Positions 41,296 through 50,810 of a DNA stretch of 54,176 nt are shown here, in pieces (positions within the stretch are counted from its first letter, which is position 1; each line of letters starts with the position of its first letter). The translations under genes and the position numbers were made by a program. This DNA is from Riemerella columbina DSM 16469 (lineage in GTDB: Bacteria > Bacteroidota > Bacteroidia > Flavobacteriales > Weeksellaceae). The notes under the pieces were generated by a model, which saw nothing but the letters and a program-made list of their open reading frames with translations, was not told the DNA's origin and did no database searches. The DNA is taken from NCBI RefSeq assembly GCF_000374405.1, contig NZ_KB894217.1, positions 222,603-276,778 on the forward strand, written 5' to 3'.

Positions 41296-42303
41296 TTAAA
41301 CAATAGGGTCGGTTTCAATATGTTTTTTAAAATCTGCAATCGTATCTTCTATACTTTTAAAGTATTTACCCCCTGCAGCGTTGATGTGTCCACCTCCATT
41401 AAAGTATTTTCTCGCAAATTGGTTCACATCTACATTGCCTTTGCTTCTAAAAGAAATTTTAATAAAATCTTCGTACAAATCTTCCATAAAGAAGACTGCC
41501 ATTTTAGTTCCAGCAATGCTAAGACCATAGTTTACAAAGCCATCAGTATCACCTTTTTGGAATCCAAATTCTTTTAATTCTGAACGCTTTAGCCAAATAA
41601 TAGCCACTGTACCATCATGAACAACTTCCATTCTGCCTAATATCAAAGATAAAAGTTGGAGCCTTGAAAGAGAATTGGTATCCCAAGTATTAGATGAAAT
41701 AATGTCTGGTTCGGCGCCATGTTCTATTAGATGGGCTATAATGCGGTGCGTTGTTGCACTTGTAGAGCGGAACCTAAAACCACCAGTATCCGTCATAATA
41801 CCAGTATAAAGACAATTGGCAATCGCCTCATTCATATTAGAGGTGAGTGCTAAGGCTTCTATAAAATGATAGACCATTTGCGAAGTAGCTGGGATGGTGG
41901 TATCAGAATAGATATAATCAAACCTGTCGGGCTGTTGATGATGGTCGATGAGTATGGTTTTCGCCTTAGCGTGTGCAATCCAATCGCCTACAATGCCAAT
42001 TCTAGAAAGGGTATTGAAATCCAAACAAAAAATAACATCTGCATGTTTGATGAGTTCCGAAGCCTTTTTCTTTTTGTATTCGGTAATGGTAATTTTTTTT
42101 GCTTCGGGCATCCACTTTAGAAATTTCGGAAAATCGTTTGGTACCACTACTTCTGCCTCAATATTGAGGATTCTTAAAAAATGTTTTAATCCCAAACTAG
42201 AACCTATGGCATCGCCATCTGGGTTGTAATGGGTTACAATTACAATTTTATTTTGAGGATTTAGTAAAGTTTTGATATCAGAAATTTCTTCCGTTGTAAA
42301 CAT
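41296..42303 (-). CDS. DHH-family phosphodiesterase (NrnA-like nanoRNase / pAp phosphatase)
   Basis: A 335-residue enzyme. The DHH domain has HYNPDGDAIGSSLG at about 25, FCLDFNTLSRIG, and ILIDHHQQPDRF at about 120. The DHHA1 domain has GGGHINAAGGKYF at about 308. It degrades short RNA and dephosphorylates pAp in the cytoplasm. The length fits NrnA. The upstream gap to rpmH holds only its likely promoter and the rpmH leader. Confidence 0.88.
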   Translation of the reverse strand: MFTTEEISDIKTLLNPQNKIVIVTHYNPDGDAIGSSLGLKHFLRILNIEAEVVVPNDFPKFLKWMPEAKKITITEYKKKKASELIKHADVIFCLDFNTLSRIGIVGDWIAHAKAKTILIDHHQQPDRFDYIYSDTTIPATSQMVYHFIEALALTSNMNEAIANCLYTGIMTDTGGFRFRSTSATTHRIIAHLIEHGAEPDIISSNTWDTNSLSRLQLLSLILGRMEVVHDGTVAIIWLKRSELKEFGFQKGDTDGFVNYGLSIAGTKMAVFFMEDLYEDFIKISFRSKGNVDVNQFARKYFNGGGHINAAGGKYFKSIEDTIADFKKHIETDPIV

Positions 42304-42445
42304 GAAAATAGATTTTTTTAGAAATGAAAAAACAAAGATAAGGCAAAGGGATGAAAAAATCTTTCTAAATGGGGTTCAATTTTTAAAATTCTAACAGAGC
42401 CATAAGTCATTCAGCTTTGAATAAAAAAAATATTTATGTATTCCA

Positions 42446-42476
42446 TTTGTGGTTCCAAAAAAACATTGTATATTTG
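42446..42476 (+). promoter_or_regulatory. rpmH promoter
   Basis: TTTG (42446-42449), 19-nt spacer, TATATTTG (42469-42476): a near-perfect Bacteroidota promoter. A small stem GCCTC/GAGGC (42490-42494, 42504-42508) sits in the roughly 80-nt leader. Confidence 0.75.
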
Positions 42477-42561
42477 CACTCAGTTTTTTGCCTCCTGAGA
42501 AAAGAGGCGCGTATTTTATTTTTTAATACACTTCAAATTTAGAGATTAAGACGACAATATT

Positions 42562-42717
42562 ATGAAAAGAACATTCCAACCATCAGAAAGAAAGAAAAGA
42601 AATAAGCACGGATTCCGTGAAAGAATGTCTACGCCTAATGGAAGACGCGTATTGGCAGCTAGAAGAGCTAAAGGTAGAAAAAGACTCACTGTAAGTGCTG
42701 CACGCGCTAAGAGATAA
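42562..42717 (+). CDS. rpmH: 50S ribosomal protein L34
   Basis: 51 codons, starting [19 protein letters not shown] and ending with a basic Lys/Arg tail: the typical L34 sequence and length. A strong promoter and terminator flank it. In many bacteria rpmH lies beside dnaA/rnpA, but not here. Confidence 0.97.
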   Translation: MKRTFQPSERKKRNKHGFRERMSTPNGRRVLAARRAKGRKRLTVSAARAKR

Positions 42718-42740
42718 GTTCTATGTTTTAAAATTATACT

Positions 42741-42776
42741 AAAGTGCTTGAAAACTTTTATTTCAAGCACTTTTTG
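42741..42776 (+). terminator. Terminator of rpmH
   Basis: Perfect 13-bp stem AAAGTGCTTGAAA (42741-42753) with TTTCAAGCACTTT (42761-42773), followed by T-rich sequence. Confidence 0.9.
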
Positions 42777-42859
42777 TTGTTAAAATTTACTAAAATATAC
42801 CAAGGCTTCAAAAGTTTTTCTTATTTTTGAAACCGCTATTAATATTAAAATCTTACGCA

Positions 42860-43570
42860 ATGCCACATACTCAAAACGAAGGGGACAGCATCATCACACT
42901 TAAAAATGCTAAAATCGTTCAGAAAAATTTCACTGTTTTAGATGAAGTGAATTTGGATATCAAAAAAGGGCGTTTTTGCTATTTAATTGGAAAAACAGGC
43001 TCTGGTAAAAGTTCACTTTTAAAGGTATTGTATGGGCATTTACCTTTGAAAGAGGGTAGAGGCAAAGTGGCAGGATTCGATTTGGCAACTTTGAGAACTT
43101 CGGATATTCCCAATCTTAGAAGAAAGTTGGGGATTGTATTCCAAGACTTCCAATTGCTTACCGATCGTAATGTAGAGAAAAATCTAGAGTTCGTTTTAAA
43201 AGCAACGGGCTGGAGTGATAAAAAAAGAATGGACGACCGCATCAACGAAGTGTTGTCTAGTGTGGGGATGAAAACCAAAAAACACAAAATGCCACATGAA
43301 CTTTCGGGCGGTGAGCAGCAGCGTGTGGCTATTGCAAGGGCATTGCTTAATAAACCAGAGTTAATTTTAGCCGATGAACCGACGGGGAATTTAGACCCAG
43401 AAACTTCTAACGATATTATGACGCTGCTTAAGCAAGTGGCACAAGAAAATCATGCAGCGGTAGTGATGGCAACTCACGATTATCATATGATACAAAACTT
43501 CCCTGGCGAAGCCATTAGATGCAATGAAGGTAAAGTCCATGTGTTGGATACCGCAGAATTATTTGAATAA
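42860..43570 (+). CDS. ftsE: FtsE-like ABC ATPase of the cell-division FtsEX complex
   Basis: 236 residues from the ATG at 42860; a TTG at 42827 is also in frame. Walker A is [11 protein letters not shown], the signature LSGGEQQRV, and Walker [15 protein letters not shown]; the sequence is of the FtsE/LolD branch, with [20 protein letters not shown] near the start. FtsE powers FtsX to regulate peptidoglycan hydrolysis. No ftsX follows in the window; a convergent methyltransferase gene ends 4 nt later, so its membrane partner is elsewhere. Confidence 0.85.
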   Translation: MPHTQNEGDSIITLKNAKIVQKNFTVLDEVNLDIKKGRFCYLIGKTGSGKSSLLKVLYGHLPLKEGRGKVAGFDLATLRTSDIPNLRRKLGIVFQDFQLLTDRNVEKNLEFVLKATGWSDKKRMDDRINEVLSSVGMKTKKHKMPHELSGGEQQRVAIARALLNKPELILADEPTGNLDPETSNDIMTLLKQVAQENHAAVVMATHDYHMIQNFPGEAIRCNEGKVHVLDTAELFE

Positions 43571-43573
43571 ATT

Positions 43574-44287
43574 TTATTTGAAAATATGAAAAGCCTTTGT
43601 GGCTTCTATATATTGGTCCGAGTATTGTCTCGGACTTTTTTCTATGGTAAAATGTTCTGTTGTAGCTTTAACAATAGGCTGTTTTGAAAATTCTAAAATC
43701 ACACGCCTTATAGAACCGCCCTCAATCCCAGTAATTAAGACTTCTCTATGGAGGAAAAGGGAATGTTTTTGGGCTAATGTCTCGAATAGGGTCTTAGACT
43801 CATAAGGGATAATAACGCTAAAAAGTCCCGTTGGGGGTAATAATCTTGAAGCATTAAGAATTAAGTCCTCGAAATTGAGCTGTATTTGTTGTCTAGCGAT
43901 GCTGTCTTTAGTAGAAGTGTTGATTTCAAAATAAGGTGGGTTGCATACGATGAAATCAAATAAAAATTCGGATTTGAAAGTTTTAATATCGCCTTTGTTA
44001 GCCGATAATCTATCTTTAAAAGGGGCATTTTTAAAATTTAAAGCAGTTAGATGGGCGGCGTCTGGGTTATAATCTATTCCCGTAATATTGAAGTGATTAA
44101 AGCGCTGGGCTAGCATCAAGCTGATGATTCCAGTGCCTGTACCGATTTCTAAAGTTTTGCCTATTGGATTTTTAAAATTAGTGAATGCCAAAGCTCCTAA
44201 TAACACGGCATCAGTGCCTACACGAAATACGGCTTTCGATTGGGCAATGGAAAATTGCTGAAAATGAAAAGGCTTTAAAGACGACAT
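43574..44287 (-). CDS. trmN6: tRNA1(Val) A37 N6-methyltransferase-like
   Basis: A 237-residue class I SAM methyltransferase. The SAM motif is EIGTGTGIISLML at about 42-54, the acidic end FNITGIDYNP, and the N6-adenine motif CNPPYF is at about 115-120. The N-terminus (PFHFQQFSIAQSKAVFRVGTDAVLLG) is typical of YfiC/TrmN6. Its start overlaps nothing; the kinase stop is at 44288, so it follows the histidine kinase gene with no gap. Confidence 0.88.
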   Translation of the reverse strand: MSSLKPFHFQQFSIAQSKAVFRVGTDAVLLGALAFTNFKNPIGKTLEIGTGTGIISLMLAQRFNHFNITGIDYNPDAAHLTALNFKNAPFKDRLSANKGDIKTFKSEFLFDFIVCNPPYFEINTSTKDSIARQQIQLNFEDLILNASRLLPPTGLFSVIIPYESKTLFETLAQKHSLFLHREVLITGIEGGSIRRVILEFSKQPIVKATTEHFTIEKSPRQYSDQYIEATKAFHIFK

Positions 44288-45742
44288 TTAGGCTTGTTCT
44301 TTAGGCAGGGTAATAATAAATTTTGTCCCGCGATTCACTTCGGTTTTTACTTCTATGGTTCCTTTGTAGTCTTCTATCATTTTCTTTACCATGGTCAATC
44401 CTAATCCCATTCCGTTGGACTTAGAAGTAAAATTCGGTTCAAAAATTCGGTTGATTTTATTAGGTGGTATCCCTTCGCCATTGTCCTCTATGGTGAGTCG
44501 GATATGGTTGGTGCGGTTTTCCAAATCTATATTGATGATGAGTTTTCTAGATTCGGCTTCCGCTTGTATTGCATTAGTCACAAGATTATTGATAATTCGA
44601 GTGAAAAATGATTGGTCTATATGATAGATGATATTTTTCTGGTTGGCATGAAAATGTATGGCTTTATCATCAAAAATAGTAATGATATTTTTAATTTCTT
44701 CATTTAGATTTAGGCGTTCATCCTCTCGTTTAGGTAGTTTAGCAAACTCAGAAAATGCCGTTGCCACTCTAGAAATAATATCAATTTGATTAATCATAGA
44801 TTCGCTAAGTTCCTTTACTTTGGTGTCTATATTGGGATCGTTGCAATCAAATTTTCTTTCAAAATTTTGGATTTGAAGTTTCATTGGAGTTAGTGGGTTT
44901 TTTACCTCGTGGGCAACTTGTTTTGCCATTTCTCGCCAAGCGGTTTCCTTTTCGATATGAGAAAGGCGTTCTTTTTGTGCATCAATTTGAAAGATTAAAC
45001 TATTATATGCTTTTACCAAAATACCAATTTCATCATTTCTATGGTAGCGAATAGGGCTTACTTGCTTATCAAATAAACTGATTTTGTTGATGATTTCCGA
45101 AACTTTACTCAGGTTTCGGGTAATTCTTTTAGATATAAACCAACTAAAGAAAATACTGATGCTGATAAGTATGATATTGAATATTAGAATATTATTGATG
45201 TACTGGTCAAAGATATCTTTATAAATATTTACACTATGGTAAGAGGGGTAATAGACGATACCAATAGGCTCGAAAATATTATTTTTAAGAATAATATAAG
45301 AAGAAGTTACCGATTTATTTTTAAAATTACCATCAATGGTGATGTCCATTCTAGAGTCTGATTTTAAAACTTTAAGCAGAATATTGGTGGGAATTTCTTT
45401 TTGTTTTATAAGGTTAGGGGGCTTATTAGATAGCAGAAAATGACCTTCTAAATCATAAATTACAATATCATGACTGTGGATATCTGCTATTTCTTTTATT
45501 TTATTTTGAAGAGTAGCTTTTAGGTTTTTTGGAGTAACATAGTCTCGGCTCACCGCATAATCCAAAGAAGCAGTAAGGGCTTCTGCAGTTTTTTGCATTT
45601 CAATTTTATTTTGAATTACCGCAGTACGCCTGATAATAATATAGGAAATAAGAGAAGAGCCTATCATGCTGAGAGCACAAATGAGTAAGAAGCCAATGAA
45701 AATTCTATTTCTTATACTAAAACTTTTGTAACTAATGGGCAT
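44288..45742 (-). CDS. NtrY-like membrane sensor histidine kinase
   Basis: 484 residues with two membrane helices (about 13-33 and 183-203) bounding a sensor domain, a HAMP linker (about 205-257), and an H-box at about 275 with AHEVKNPLTPMKL. The HATPase domain has N-box LVTNAIQAEAES and G-boxes EDNGEGIPP and GMGLGLTMVKK. The H-box HEVKNPLTP is like NtrY. No response regulator gene is next to it in the window. It sits between ribE and trmN6 on -. Confidence 0.9.
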   Translation of the reverse strand: MPISYKSFSIRNRIFIGFLLICALSMIGSSLISYIIIRRTAVIQNKIEMQKTAEALTASLDYAVSRDYVTPKNLKATLQNKIKEIADIHSHDIVIYDLEGHFLLSNKPPNLIKQKEIPTNILLKVLKSDSRMDITIDGNFKNKSVTSSYIILKNNIFEPIGIVYYPSYHSVNIYKDIFDQYINNILIFNIILISISIFFSWFISKRITRNLSKVSEIINKISLFDKQVSPIRYHRNDEIGILVKAYNSLIFQIDAQKERLSHIEKETAWREMAKQVAHEVKNPLTPMKLQIQNFERKFDCNDPNIDTKVKELSESMINQIDIISRVATAFSEFAKLPKREDERLNLNEEIKNIITIFDDKAIHFHANQKNIIYHIDQSFFTRIINNLVTNAIQAEAESRKLIINIDLENRTNHIRLTIEDNGEGIPPNKINRIFEPNFTSKSNGMGLGLTMVKKMIEDYKGTIEVKTEVNRGTKFIITLPKEQA

Positions 45743-45743
45743 A

Positions 45744-46322
45744 TTAGTGCTGAATTAATTTTGCAACATATTTACCAATAATATCGAATTCTAGATTGAC
45801 ACTATCACCAGCTTTCAAATGTTGCATATTGGTAAACTCCCAAGTATAAGGAATTATCGCCACGCTAAATTGCTGAGATTCACTTTTGGCTACCGTTAGG
45901 CTAATACCATTGACTGTAATAGAGCCTTGGGGTACGGTTACAAAATCTGCATTATAACTTATAGTAACTAAAAAACTGCCATCTTTTTCAATGATGGAAA
46001 CCACCTGACCTATCGTATCTACATGCCCTTGTACAATGTGTCCATCTAGTCGTCCATTCATAACCATACATCGTTCTAGGTTAACCATAGTGCCCACTTT
46101 CCAATCGCCGAGATTGGTTTTGTTTAGAGTTTCTTGTATCGCTGTCACTTGATATTGGGAATCAGAAACTTTAACTACGGTAAGGCAACAGCCATTATGG
46201 GCAAGACTTTGGTCTATTTTCAATTCGGAACTTAACGGACAACTTAGCGTGAAATTGATATTCGTGCCTTCGTGTTCTATGCGTTCCACTTTTCCTACTG
46301 CCTCTACAATTCCTGTAAACAT
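45744..46322 (-). CDS. ribE: Riboflavin synthase alpha subunit
   Basis: A 192-residue enzyme made of two lumazine-binding repeats, beginning MFTGIVEAVGKVERIE (residues 1-85) and VQGHVDTIGQVVSI (about 96-190). The conserved HNGCCLTV and SITVNGISLTV are present. It makes riboflavin from two 6,7-dimethyl-8-ribityllumazine. No FMN riboswitch is apparent in the 70 nt upstream, which also holds the pdxA promoter. It is 1 nt from the kinase stop. Confidence 0.94.
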   Translation of the reverse strand: MFTGIVEAVGKVERIEHEGTNINFTLSCPLSSELKIDQSLAHNGCCLTVVKVSDSQYQVTAIQETLNKTNLGDWKVGTMVNLERCMVMNGRLDGHIVQGHVDTIGQVVSIIEKDGSFLVTISYNADFVTVPQGSITVNGISLTVAKSESQQFSVAIIPYTWEFTNMQHLKAGDSVNLEFDIIGKYVAKLIQH

Positions 46323-46336
46323 ATTATTTTTTTTGT

Positions 46337-46344
46337 TAAATTTG
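46337..46344 (+). promoter_or_regulatory. -7 promoter box of pdxA
   Basis: TAAATTTG fits TAnnTTTG. It lies 47 nt before the chosen ATG at 46392 and rejects the longer start at 46272, which overlaps ribE. Confidence 0.55.
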
Positions 46345-46391
46345 TAACTTTAGAAAACAAAGATAAGCATTTAATAAGATATAAATTAAAT

Positions 46392-47477
46392 ATGAGTAAC
46401 AAACATCACAAGCCAAGAGTGGGAATTTCTGTAGGGGATTATAATGGGATTGGTCCTGAAATTATCCTAAAAACTTTAAGGGATAAAGCCATTACTGATT
46501 TTTTTACGCCCATTATTTTTGGTTCTGGGAAATTGTTTTCATATCAAAAAAATATTTTTAAAATTCAAGCTAATTTTCATTACATAAACCAAGCGGAAGA
46601 TGCTGTAGCTGGAAAGATTAATATCGTTAATCTTTGGAAAGACAATGTGAATGTAGATTTGGGAACGCCTACGGAAGAGTCTACAAAAATGGCAATAGAT
46701 TCTTTAGAGGCAGCTACTAAGGCTTTAAAATCCGAAGTGATTGATGTTTTGGTTACTGCACCGATTAACAAAGACGAAATGATGAAATTAGGCTTCGGTT
46801 TTGCGGGACATACAGGATATTTAGAACATCAGTTAGGGACTAAAGGTTTGATGTTTTTGGTGACGGAGGATTTAAAAGTAGCGGTGTCTACACACCATAT
46901 TCCTGTAGCAGAAGTGGCTCAAAATATTAATAAAGATAAAATAAAACAGCAGCTTAAAATTCTTAATGACACTCTAAAAAAAGATTTCTGTATAGAGAAA
47001 CCTAAAATTGCGGTGTTAGGGCTTAATCCACATGCGGGTGATGGCGGTGCCATTGGGAAAGAGGAAATAGAAATCATTACGCCGGCGATTCAAGAAAGTT
47101 TTGAAGAAGGGCTAATGGCGTTTGGACCTTATCCTGCGGATAGCTTTTTTCAACCAGAAAAGTATAGAAATTTTGATGCCGTTTTAGCCATGTACCATGA
47201 TCAAGGATTAGCACCATTTAAAACGATTGCGTATGAAAGTGGGGTAAATTATACTGCGGGGCTACCATTTATCCGAACCTCGCCAGACCATGGGACGGCT
47301 TATGATATTGCAGGGGAAAATAAAGCAGATTCCACTTCGTTTGAAGAAGCAGTATTTACAGCAATTGAAATTTTTAAAAATCGCAAAGAATATGAAGCGC
47401 TGATGTCCAATAGACTCATCAGTAGAGAGGATAAACGATCTGGAAAAGATGAGGATTTGCCGAGAGATGATCGTTAA
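46392..47477 (+). CDS. pdxA: 4-hydroxythreonine-4-phosphate dehydrogenase
   Basis: 361 residues from the ATG at 46392. It oxidises 4-phospho-hydroxythreonine in pyridoxal phosphate synthesis. Motifs: VGISVGDYNGIGPEI at the N-terminus, TAPINKDEMMKLGFGFAGHT with the metal His, LNPHAGDGGAIGKEE, YHDQGLAPFKT and FIRTSPDHGTAYDIAG. The length is slightly above the usual (about 330), with a charged C-terminal tail ending in DEDLPRDDR. Confidence 0.94.
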   Translation: MSNKHHKPRVGISVGDYNGIGPEIILKTLRDKAITDFFTPIIFGSGKLFSYQKNIFKIQANFHYINQAEDAVAGKINIVNLWKDNVNVDLGTPTEESTKMAIDSLEAATKALKSEVIDVLVTAPINKDEMMKLGFGFAGHTGYLEHQLGTKGLMFLVTEDLKVAVSTHHIPVAEVAQNINKDKIKQQLKILNDTLKKDFCIEKPKIAVLGLNPHAGDGGAIGKEEIEIITPAIQESFEEGLMAFGPYPADSFFQPEKYRNFDAVLAMYHDQGLAPFKTIAYESGVNYTAGLPFIRTSPDHGTAYDIAGENKADSTSFEEAVFTAIEIFKNRKEYEALMSNRLISREDKRSGKDEDLPRDDR

Positions 47478-47501
47478 GATTTTTAGACGCTTTAAAAATA
47501 T

Positions 47502-47532
47502 TTTGTTATATAAAAAAAATACCTTATTTTTG
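47502..47532 (+). promoter_or_regulatory. Promoter of the DUF177-rpmF operon
   Basis: TTTG (47502-47505), 19-nt spacer, TATTTTTG (47525-47532), 13 nt before the ATG at 47546. Confidence 0.7.
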
Positions 47533-47545
47533 CAAACCATTTTTT

Positions 47546-48082
47546 ATGGAAAAATTTAAAGCATACGAAATAGTTTTCTCAGGCTTAAAGAATGGAAAAC
47601 ATCATTTTGAGTTTGAGATAGAGCAATCGTTTTTTCATTTGTTTGGGACTGATATTGAGTTGGATCATACCAAAGTATTGGGAACTGTCGTTTTGGATAA
47701 GCATTCTACATTTATGGAATTAGTCTTGTCTATAAACGGAACAGTAGATTTGATATGTGATATTAGTGGTATGCCATATACACAGCCTATAGAGAATACC
47801 ATTGAAGTATTAATTAAATTCGGGTCAGAGTATGATGATAGTGATGCAGAAGTCATTACGATACCATCCTCTGATCATCAGTTTAATGTAGCGCAGTTGA
47901 TTTATGAAGCCATTACCCTAGCGATTCCAATGAAAAAAGTATCGCCAGAAGCAGAAGAGAATGATGAATATGAAGCACTACTGGAACAATATAGTCCTAA
48001 ATTTGAAGAAGAAGATGAAGCGTCTTCGGAAGAAATTGACCCAAGATGGGCAGCGCTTCAGAAATTAAAAAATAAGAATTAA
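47546..48082 (+). CDS. DUF177 (YceD-like) protein
   Basis: A 178-residue acidic protein. The core LVLSINGTVDLICDISGMPY is the DUF177 motif around the Cys, and the C-terminal IDPRWAALQKLK is conserved. YceD family genes precede rpmF in many bacteria and are linked to 23S rRNA accumulation. It is followed by rpmF after 31 nt. Confidence 0.88.
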   Translation: MEKFKAYEIVFSGLKNGKHHFEFEIEQSFFHLFGTDIELDHTKVLGTVVLDKHSTFMELVLSINGTVDLICDISGMPYTQPIENTIEVLIKFGSEYDDSDAEVITIPSSDHQFNVAQLIYEAITLAIPMKKVSPEAEENDEYEALLEQYSPKFEEEDEASSEEIDPRWAALQKLKNKN

Positions 48083-48113
48083 AAAATAATTAGATAATAA
48101 AAAATTTGTAATA

Positions 48114-48317
48114 ATGGCACATCCTAAAAGAAGACAGTCGTCAACCAGAAGAGATAAAAGAAGAACGCATTACAAAGCGGAAACGCCTCAGCTAGCAAAA
48201 GATGCTACTACAGGAGAAATGCACCTTTATCACAGAGCACACTGGCACGAAGGTAAACTTTACTACAGAGGTAAAGTAGTATTGGAAAAAGAAGTAGAAA
48301 CTACAGAAGAAAACTAG
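48114..48317 (+). CDS. rpmF: 50S ribosomal protein L32, Zn-independent form
   Basis: A 67-residue protein with the L32 N-terminus [20 protein letters not shown]. The four cysteines of the zinc-ribbon form are absent; the central part reads [16 protein letters not shown]. This cysteine-free form is usual in Flavobacteriia. A terminator follows, and accB starts under its own promoter. Confidence 0.93.
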   Translation: MAHPKRRQSSTRRDKRRTHYKAETPQLAKDATTGEMHLYHRAHWHEGKLYYRGKVVLEKEVETTEEN

Positions 48318-48346
48318 TCCTCTGTAGAGAAAATTATTTTATGCAT

Positions 48347-48385
48347 AAAAACCACTCTTTTTTTTGGATTGAGTGGTTTTTGTTA
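48347..48385 (+). terminator. Terminator of rpmF
   Basis: An 11-bp stem, AAAAACCACTC (48347-48357) with GAGTGGTTTTT (48371-48381), followed by T-rich sequence; it overlaps the accB promoter. Confidence 0.75.
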
Positions 48386-48394
48386 TTATATTTG
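48363..48394 (+). promoter_or_regulatory. accB promoter
   Basis: TTTG (48363-48366), 20-nt spacer, TATATTTG (48387-48394), 20 nt before the chosen ATG at 48415. The -33 box lies in the terminator loop of rpmF. Confidence 0.65.
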
Positions 48395-48414
48395 AACAAT
48401 TAAAATACACATCT

Positions 48415-48918
48415 ATGGATTTAAAAGATTTACAAAACCTTATAAAATTTGTTTCCAAATCAGAGGTTTCAGAGGTTAAATACAAAACTAACGATTACGA
48501 AATTAGCATCAAAAACCCTAGTGCATCTAATAATGCTAGCGGGGTAACTTATGTACAACAAGCGATGCCAATGGCACAGCCTACGATGCCTGCACAACCT
48601 GCAGTGCCTGCGGCACAACCTGCCTCAACGCCTGTCGCTACTCCAGCAGCAGAACCTAAAGCAGATGACGATAGCAAGTATATTGCCATCAAATCCCCTA
48701 TGATTGGTACATTCTACAGAAAACCAGCACCAGATAAAGAGGTGTTTGTAAATGTAGGCGATAGCGTAACCGAAGGAAAGGTGGTTTGCGTAATCGAAGC
48801 CATGAAACTATTCAACCAAATTGAAAGTGAGGTGAGTGGTAAAATCGTTAAGATTCTAGTGGACGATGCTACCCCAGTAGAATACGACCAGCCTCTATTC
48901 TTAGTGGATCCATCATAA
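48415..48918 (+). CDS. accB: Acetyl-CoA carboxylase biotin carboxyl carrier protein
   Basis: 167 residues from the ATG at 48415. The N-terminal oligomerisation helix (KDLQNLIKFVSKS) is followed by a Pro/Ala/Gln-rich linker (about 45-85) and the biotinyl domain (about 90-167) with IEAMKLFNQI, where the Lys is biotinylated. It is the first gene of accBC, supplying malonyl-CoA for fatty acid synthesis with the carboxyltransferase encoded elsewhere. Confidence 0.94.
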   Translation: MDLKDLQNLIKFVSKSEVSEVKYKTNDYEISIKNPSASNNASGVTYVQQAMPMAQPTMPAQPAVPAAQPASTPVATPAAEPKADDDSKYIAIKSPMIGTFYRKPAPDKEVFVNVGDSVTEGKVVCVIEAMKLFNQIESEVSGKIVKILVDDATPVEYDQPLFLVDPS

Positions 48919-49010
48919 GTTTAATTAGAAGTTAGAAAAAAGAAGTTTATACTTTTTAGCTTCATAACTTTTGTATAATCATTAGATGGTCTAATTAACT
49001 AATTAAAATT

Positions 49011-50366
49011 ATGTTTAAAAAAATATTAATTGCCAACCGTGGAGAAATCGCTATGCGTATTCTTCGTACTTGTAGAGAAATGGGCATCAAAACTGTGGCG
49101 GTATATTCCACTGCGGATAAAGATAGCCTTCATGTTCGTTTTGCAGACGAAGCGGTATGTATAGGACCACCGGCAAGTAAAGATTCTTATTTAAGTATTC
49201 CTAATATTTTAGCAGCGGCAGAAATCACAAATGCTGATGCCATACACCCAGGATACGGATTTTTATCAGAAAATGCTAACTTTTCTAGAATATGCCAAAA
49301 AAACAATATTAAATTCATAGGTGCTAGTCCAGAGCAAATTGAAAGAATGGGAGACAAGGCAACGGCTAAAGCCACGATGAAAGAAGCGGGGATTCCTTGT
49401 GTACCTGGTTCCGATGGTCTGATAGACTCTTATGAAGAAGCGGCTAAAATCGCTGAGGAAATAGGCTACCCAGTCATGATTAAAGCCACTGCAGGTGGTG
49501 GTGGCAAAGGTATGCGTGCAGTATGGAAAGCAGAAGACCTAAAAGATCACTGGGACTCTGCCATTCAGGAAGCAGTAGCGGCATTTGGTAATGGTGGAAT
49601 GTATATGGAAAAGTTGATTGAAGAGCCTCGGCATATTGAAATCCAAATTGCAGGCGATCAATATGGAAAGGCGTGTCACTTGTCCGAGAGAGATTGCTCT
49701 GTACAGCGTAGAAACCAAAAATTAACAGAAGAAACCCCTTCCCCTTTTATGACGGATGAACTTCGTGAAAAAATGGGTGAAGCGGCAGTAAAAGCCGCAG
49801 AATATATCGGCTACGAAGGTGTGGGAACGATCGAGTTTCTAGTGGATAAGCATAGAAATTTCTATTTTATGGAAATGAATACGCGTATCCAAGTAGAACA
49901 TCCTATTACTGAACAAGTTATTGATTACGACTTAATTCGGGAGCAGATTTTATTAGCTTCGGGAGTGCATATATCTGGGAAAAACCATTTCCCTAAGTTA
50001 CATTCTATAGAATGTAGAATTAATGCAGAGGATCCGTTTAATGGCTTTAGACCTAGCCCAGGTAAAATCAAAAATCTCAATATTCCTGGCGGGCATGGTG
50101 TGCGTGTAGATACGCATGTGTATGCAGGATATACCATTCCATCTAATTACGATTCTATGATTGCAAAATTGATTACTACGGCACAAACCCGTGAGGAAGC
50201 GATTGCAAAAATGAAGCGTGCATTAGAAGAATTCTATATTGAAGGTATCAAAACTACAGTGCCATTCCATAGACAACTAATGGACGACCCTGACTTTGTA
50301 GCAGGAAACTACACAACCAAATTTATGGAAGATTTTAAAATGAGTAAAGATTACGAAAGTATGTAA
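49011..50366 (+). CDS. accC: Biotin carboxylase
   Basis: A 451-residue ATP-grasp enzyme that carboxylates biotin on AccB. Motifs: N-terminal [26 protein letters not shown] nucleotide loop, [31 protein letters not shown] and [10 protein letters not shown]. The C-terminal end MSKDYESM is typical. It starts 92 nt after accB and ends before a strong terminator. Confidence 0.96.
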   Translation: MFKKILIANRGEIAMRILRTCREMGIKTVAVYSTADKDSLHVRFADEAVCIGPPASKDSYLSIPNILAAAEITNADAIHPGYGFLSENANFSRICQKNNIKFIGASPEQIERMGDKATAKATMKEAGIPCVPGSDGLIDSYEEAAKIAEEIGYPVMIKATAGGGGKGMRAVWKAEDLKDHWDSAIQEAVAAFGNGGMYMEKLIEEPRHIEIQIAGDQYGKACHLSERDCSVQRRNQKLTEETPSPFMTDELREKMGEAAVKAAEYIGYEGVGTIEFLVDKHRNFYFMEMNTRIQVEHPITEQVIDYDLIREQILLASGVHISGKNHFPKLHSIECRINAEDPFNGFRPSPGKIKNLNIPGGHGVRVDTHVYAGYTIPSNYDSMIAKLITTAQTREEAIAKMKRALEEFYIEGIKTTVPFHRQLMDDPDFVAGNYTTKFMEDFKMSKDYESM

Positions 50367-50387
50367 TCCTCATTCTTAATTAGATAC

Positions 50388-50430
50388 AAAATCGGCTTCA
50401 ATACATTTTGAAGCCGATTTTTTATTTTAA
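50388..50430 (+). terminator. Terminator of accBC
   Basis: A 14-bp perfect stem, AAAATCGGCTTCAA (50388-50401) with its complement at 50408-50421, a 6-nt loop, then T-rich sequence. Confidence 0.9.
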
Positions 50431-50455
50431 ATTTCTTTTCTAAGAAAAAAAGTAT

Positions 50456-50489
50456 TATTTTTGTATCCATAAAGATACATTTGATGTAT
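50456..50489 (+). promoter_or_regulatory. Promoter and candidate operator of the toxin-antitoxin operon
   Basis: TATTTTTG (50456-50463) fits TAnnTTTG. Downstream, TGTATC (50462-50467), GATACA (50474-50479) and ATGTAT (50484-50489) form three half-sites of one type. ATACAT-TTG-ATGTAT (50475-50489) is a perfect palindrome overlapping the toxin start codon at 50484. This is a plausible autoregulatory operator bound by the HTH antitoxin; binding is inferred. Confidence 0.5.
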
Positions 50490-50810
50490 GATATTAGAAC
50501 AACAGAAGCATTTGACAAATGGTTAAGGAAACTTAAGGATCTAAAGGCAAAGTCTAAAATTTTATTTAGAATTCAAAAGTTACAATATGATGAACATTTT
50601 GGGGATTGTAAGTCAGTAGGAAATGGAATCATTGAACTCCGAATTAATTATGCTAAAGGATATAGAATTTATTTGAAAAAAGTAGAGGGCATGATGATTA
50701 TCTTGCTAGTAGGTGGAGATAAGTCTACACAGCAAAAGGATATAGATGCCGCAAAGCAGTTTTGGGACGAAATAAAACATAAAATAAAAAATGGAAATGA
50801 CGAAATTTAG
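50484..50810 (+). CDS. RelE/HigB-type addiction toxin
   Basis: 108 residues from the ATG at 50484. It has the Gp49/HigB-like pattern of type II toxins: TTEAFDKWLRKLKDLKAKSK at the start, ELRINYAKGYRIYLKK in the middle and ILLVGGDKSTQQKDIDAAKQ near the end. Such proteins cleave mRNA on the ribosome or block a related RNA step. The downstream HTH gene overlaps by 20 nt. Toxin before antitoxin is the higBA order. Confidence 0.88.
   Translation: MYDIRTTEAFDKWLRKLKDLKAKSKILFRIQKLQYDEHFGDCKSVGNGIIELRINYAKGYRIYLKKVEGMMIILLVGGDKSTQQKDIDAAKQFWDEIKHKIKNGNDEI

Noticed and set aside
46272..46391. N-terminal extension of pdxA
   Set aside because: It overlaps ribE on the other strand and lies upstream of the pdxA -7 box; family homology begins at 46392.
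46323..46391. FMN riboswitch before ribE
   Set aside because: Only about 70 nt separates ribE from pdxA and no conserved RFN-like helices are seen.
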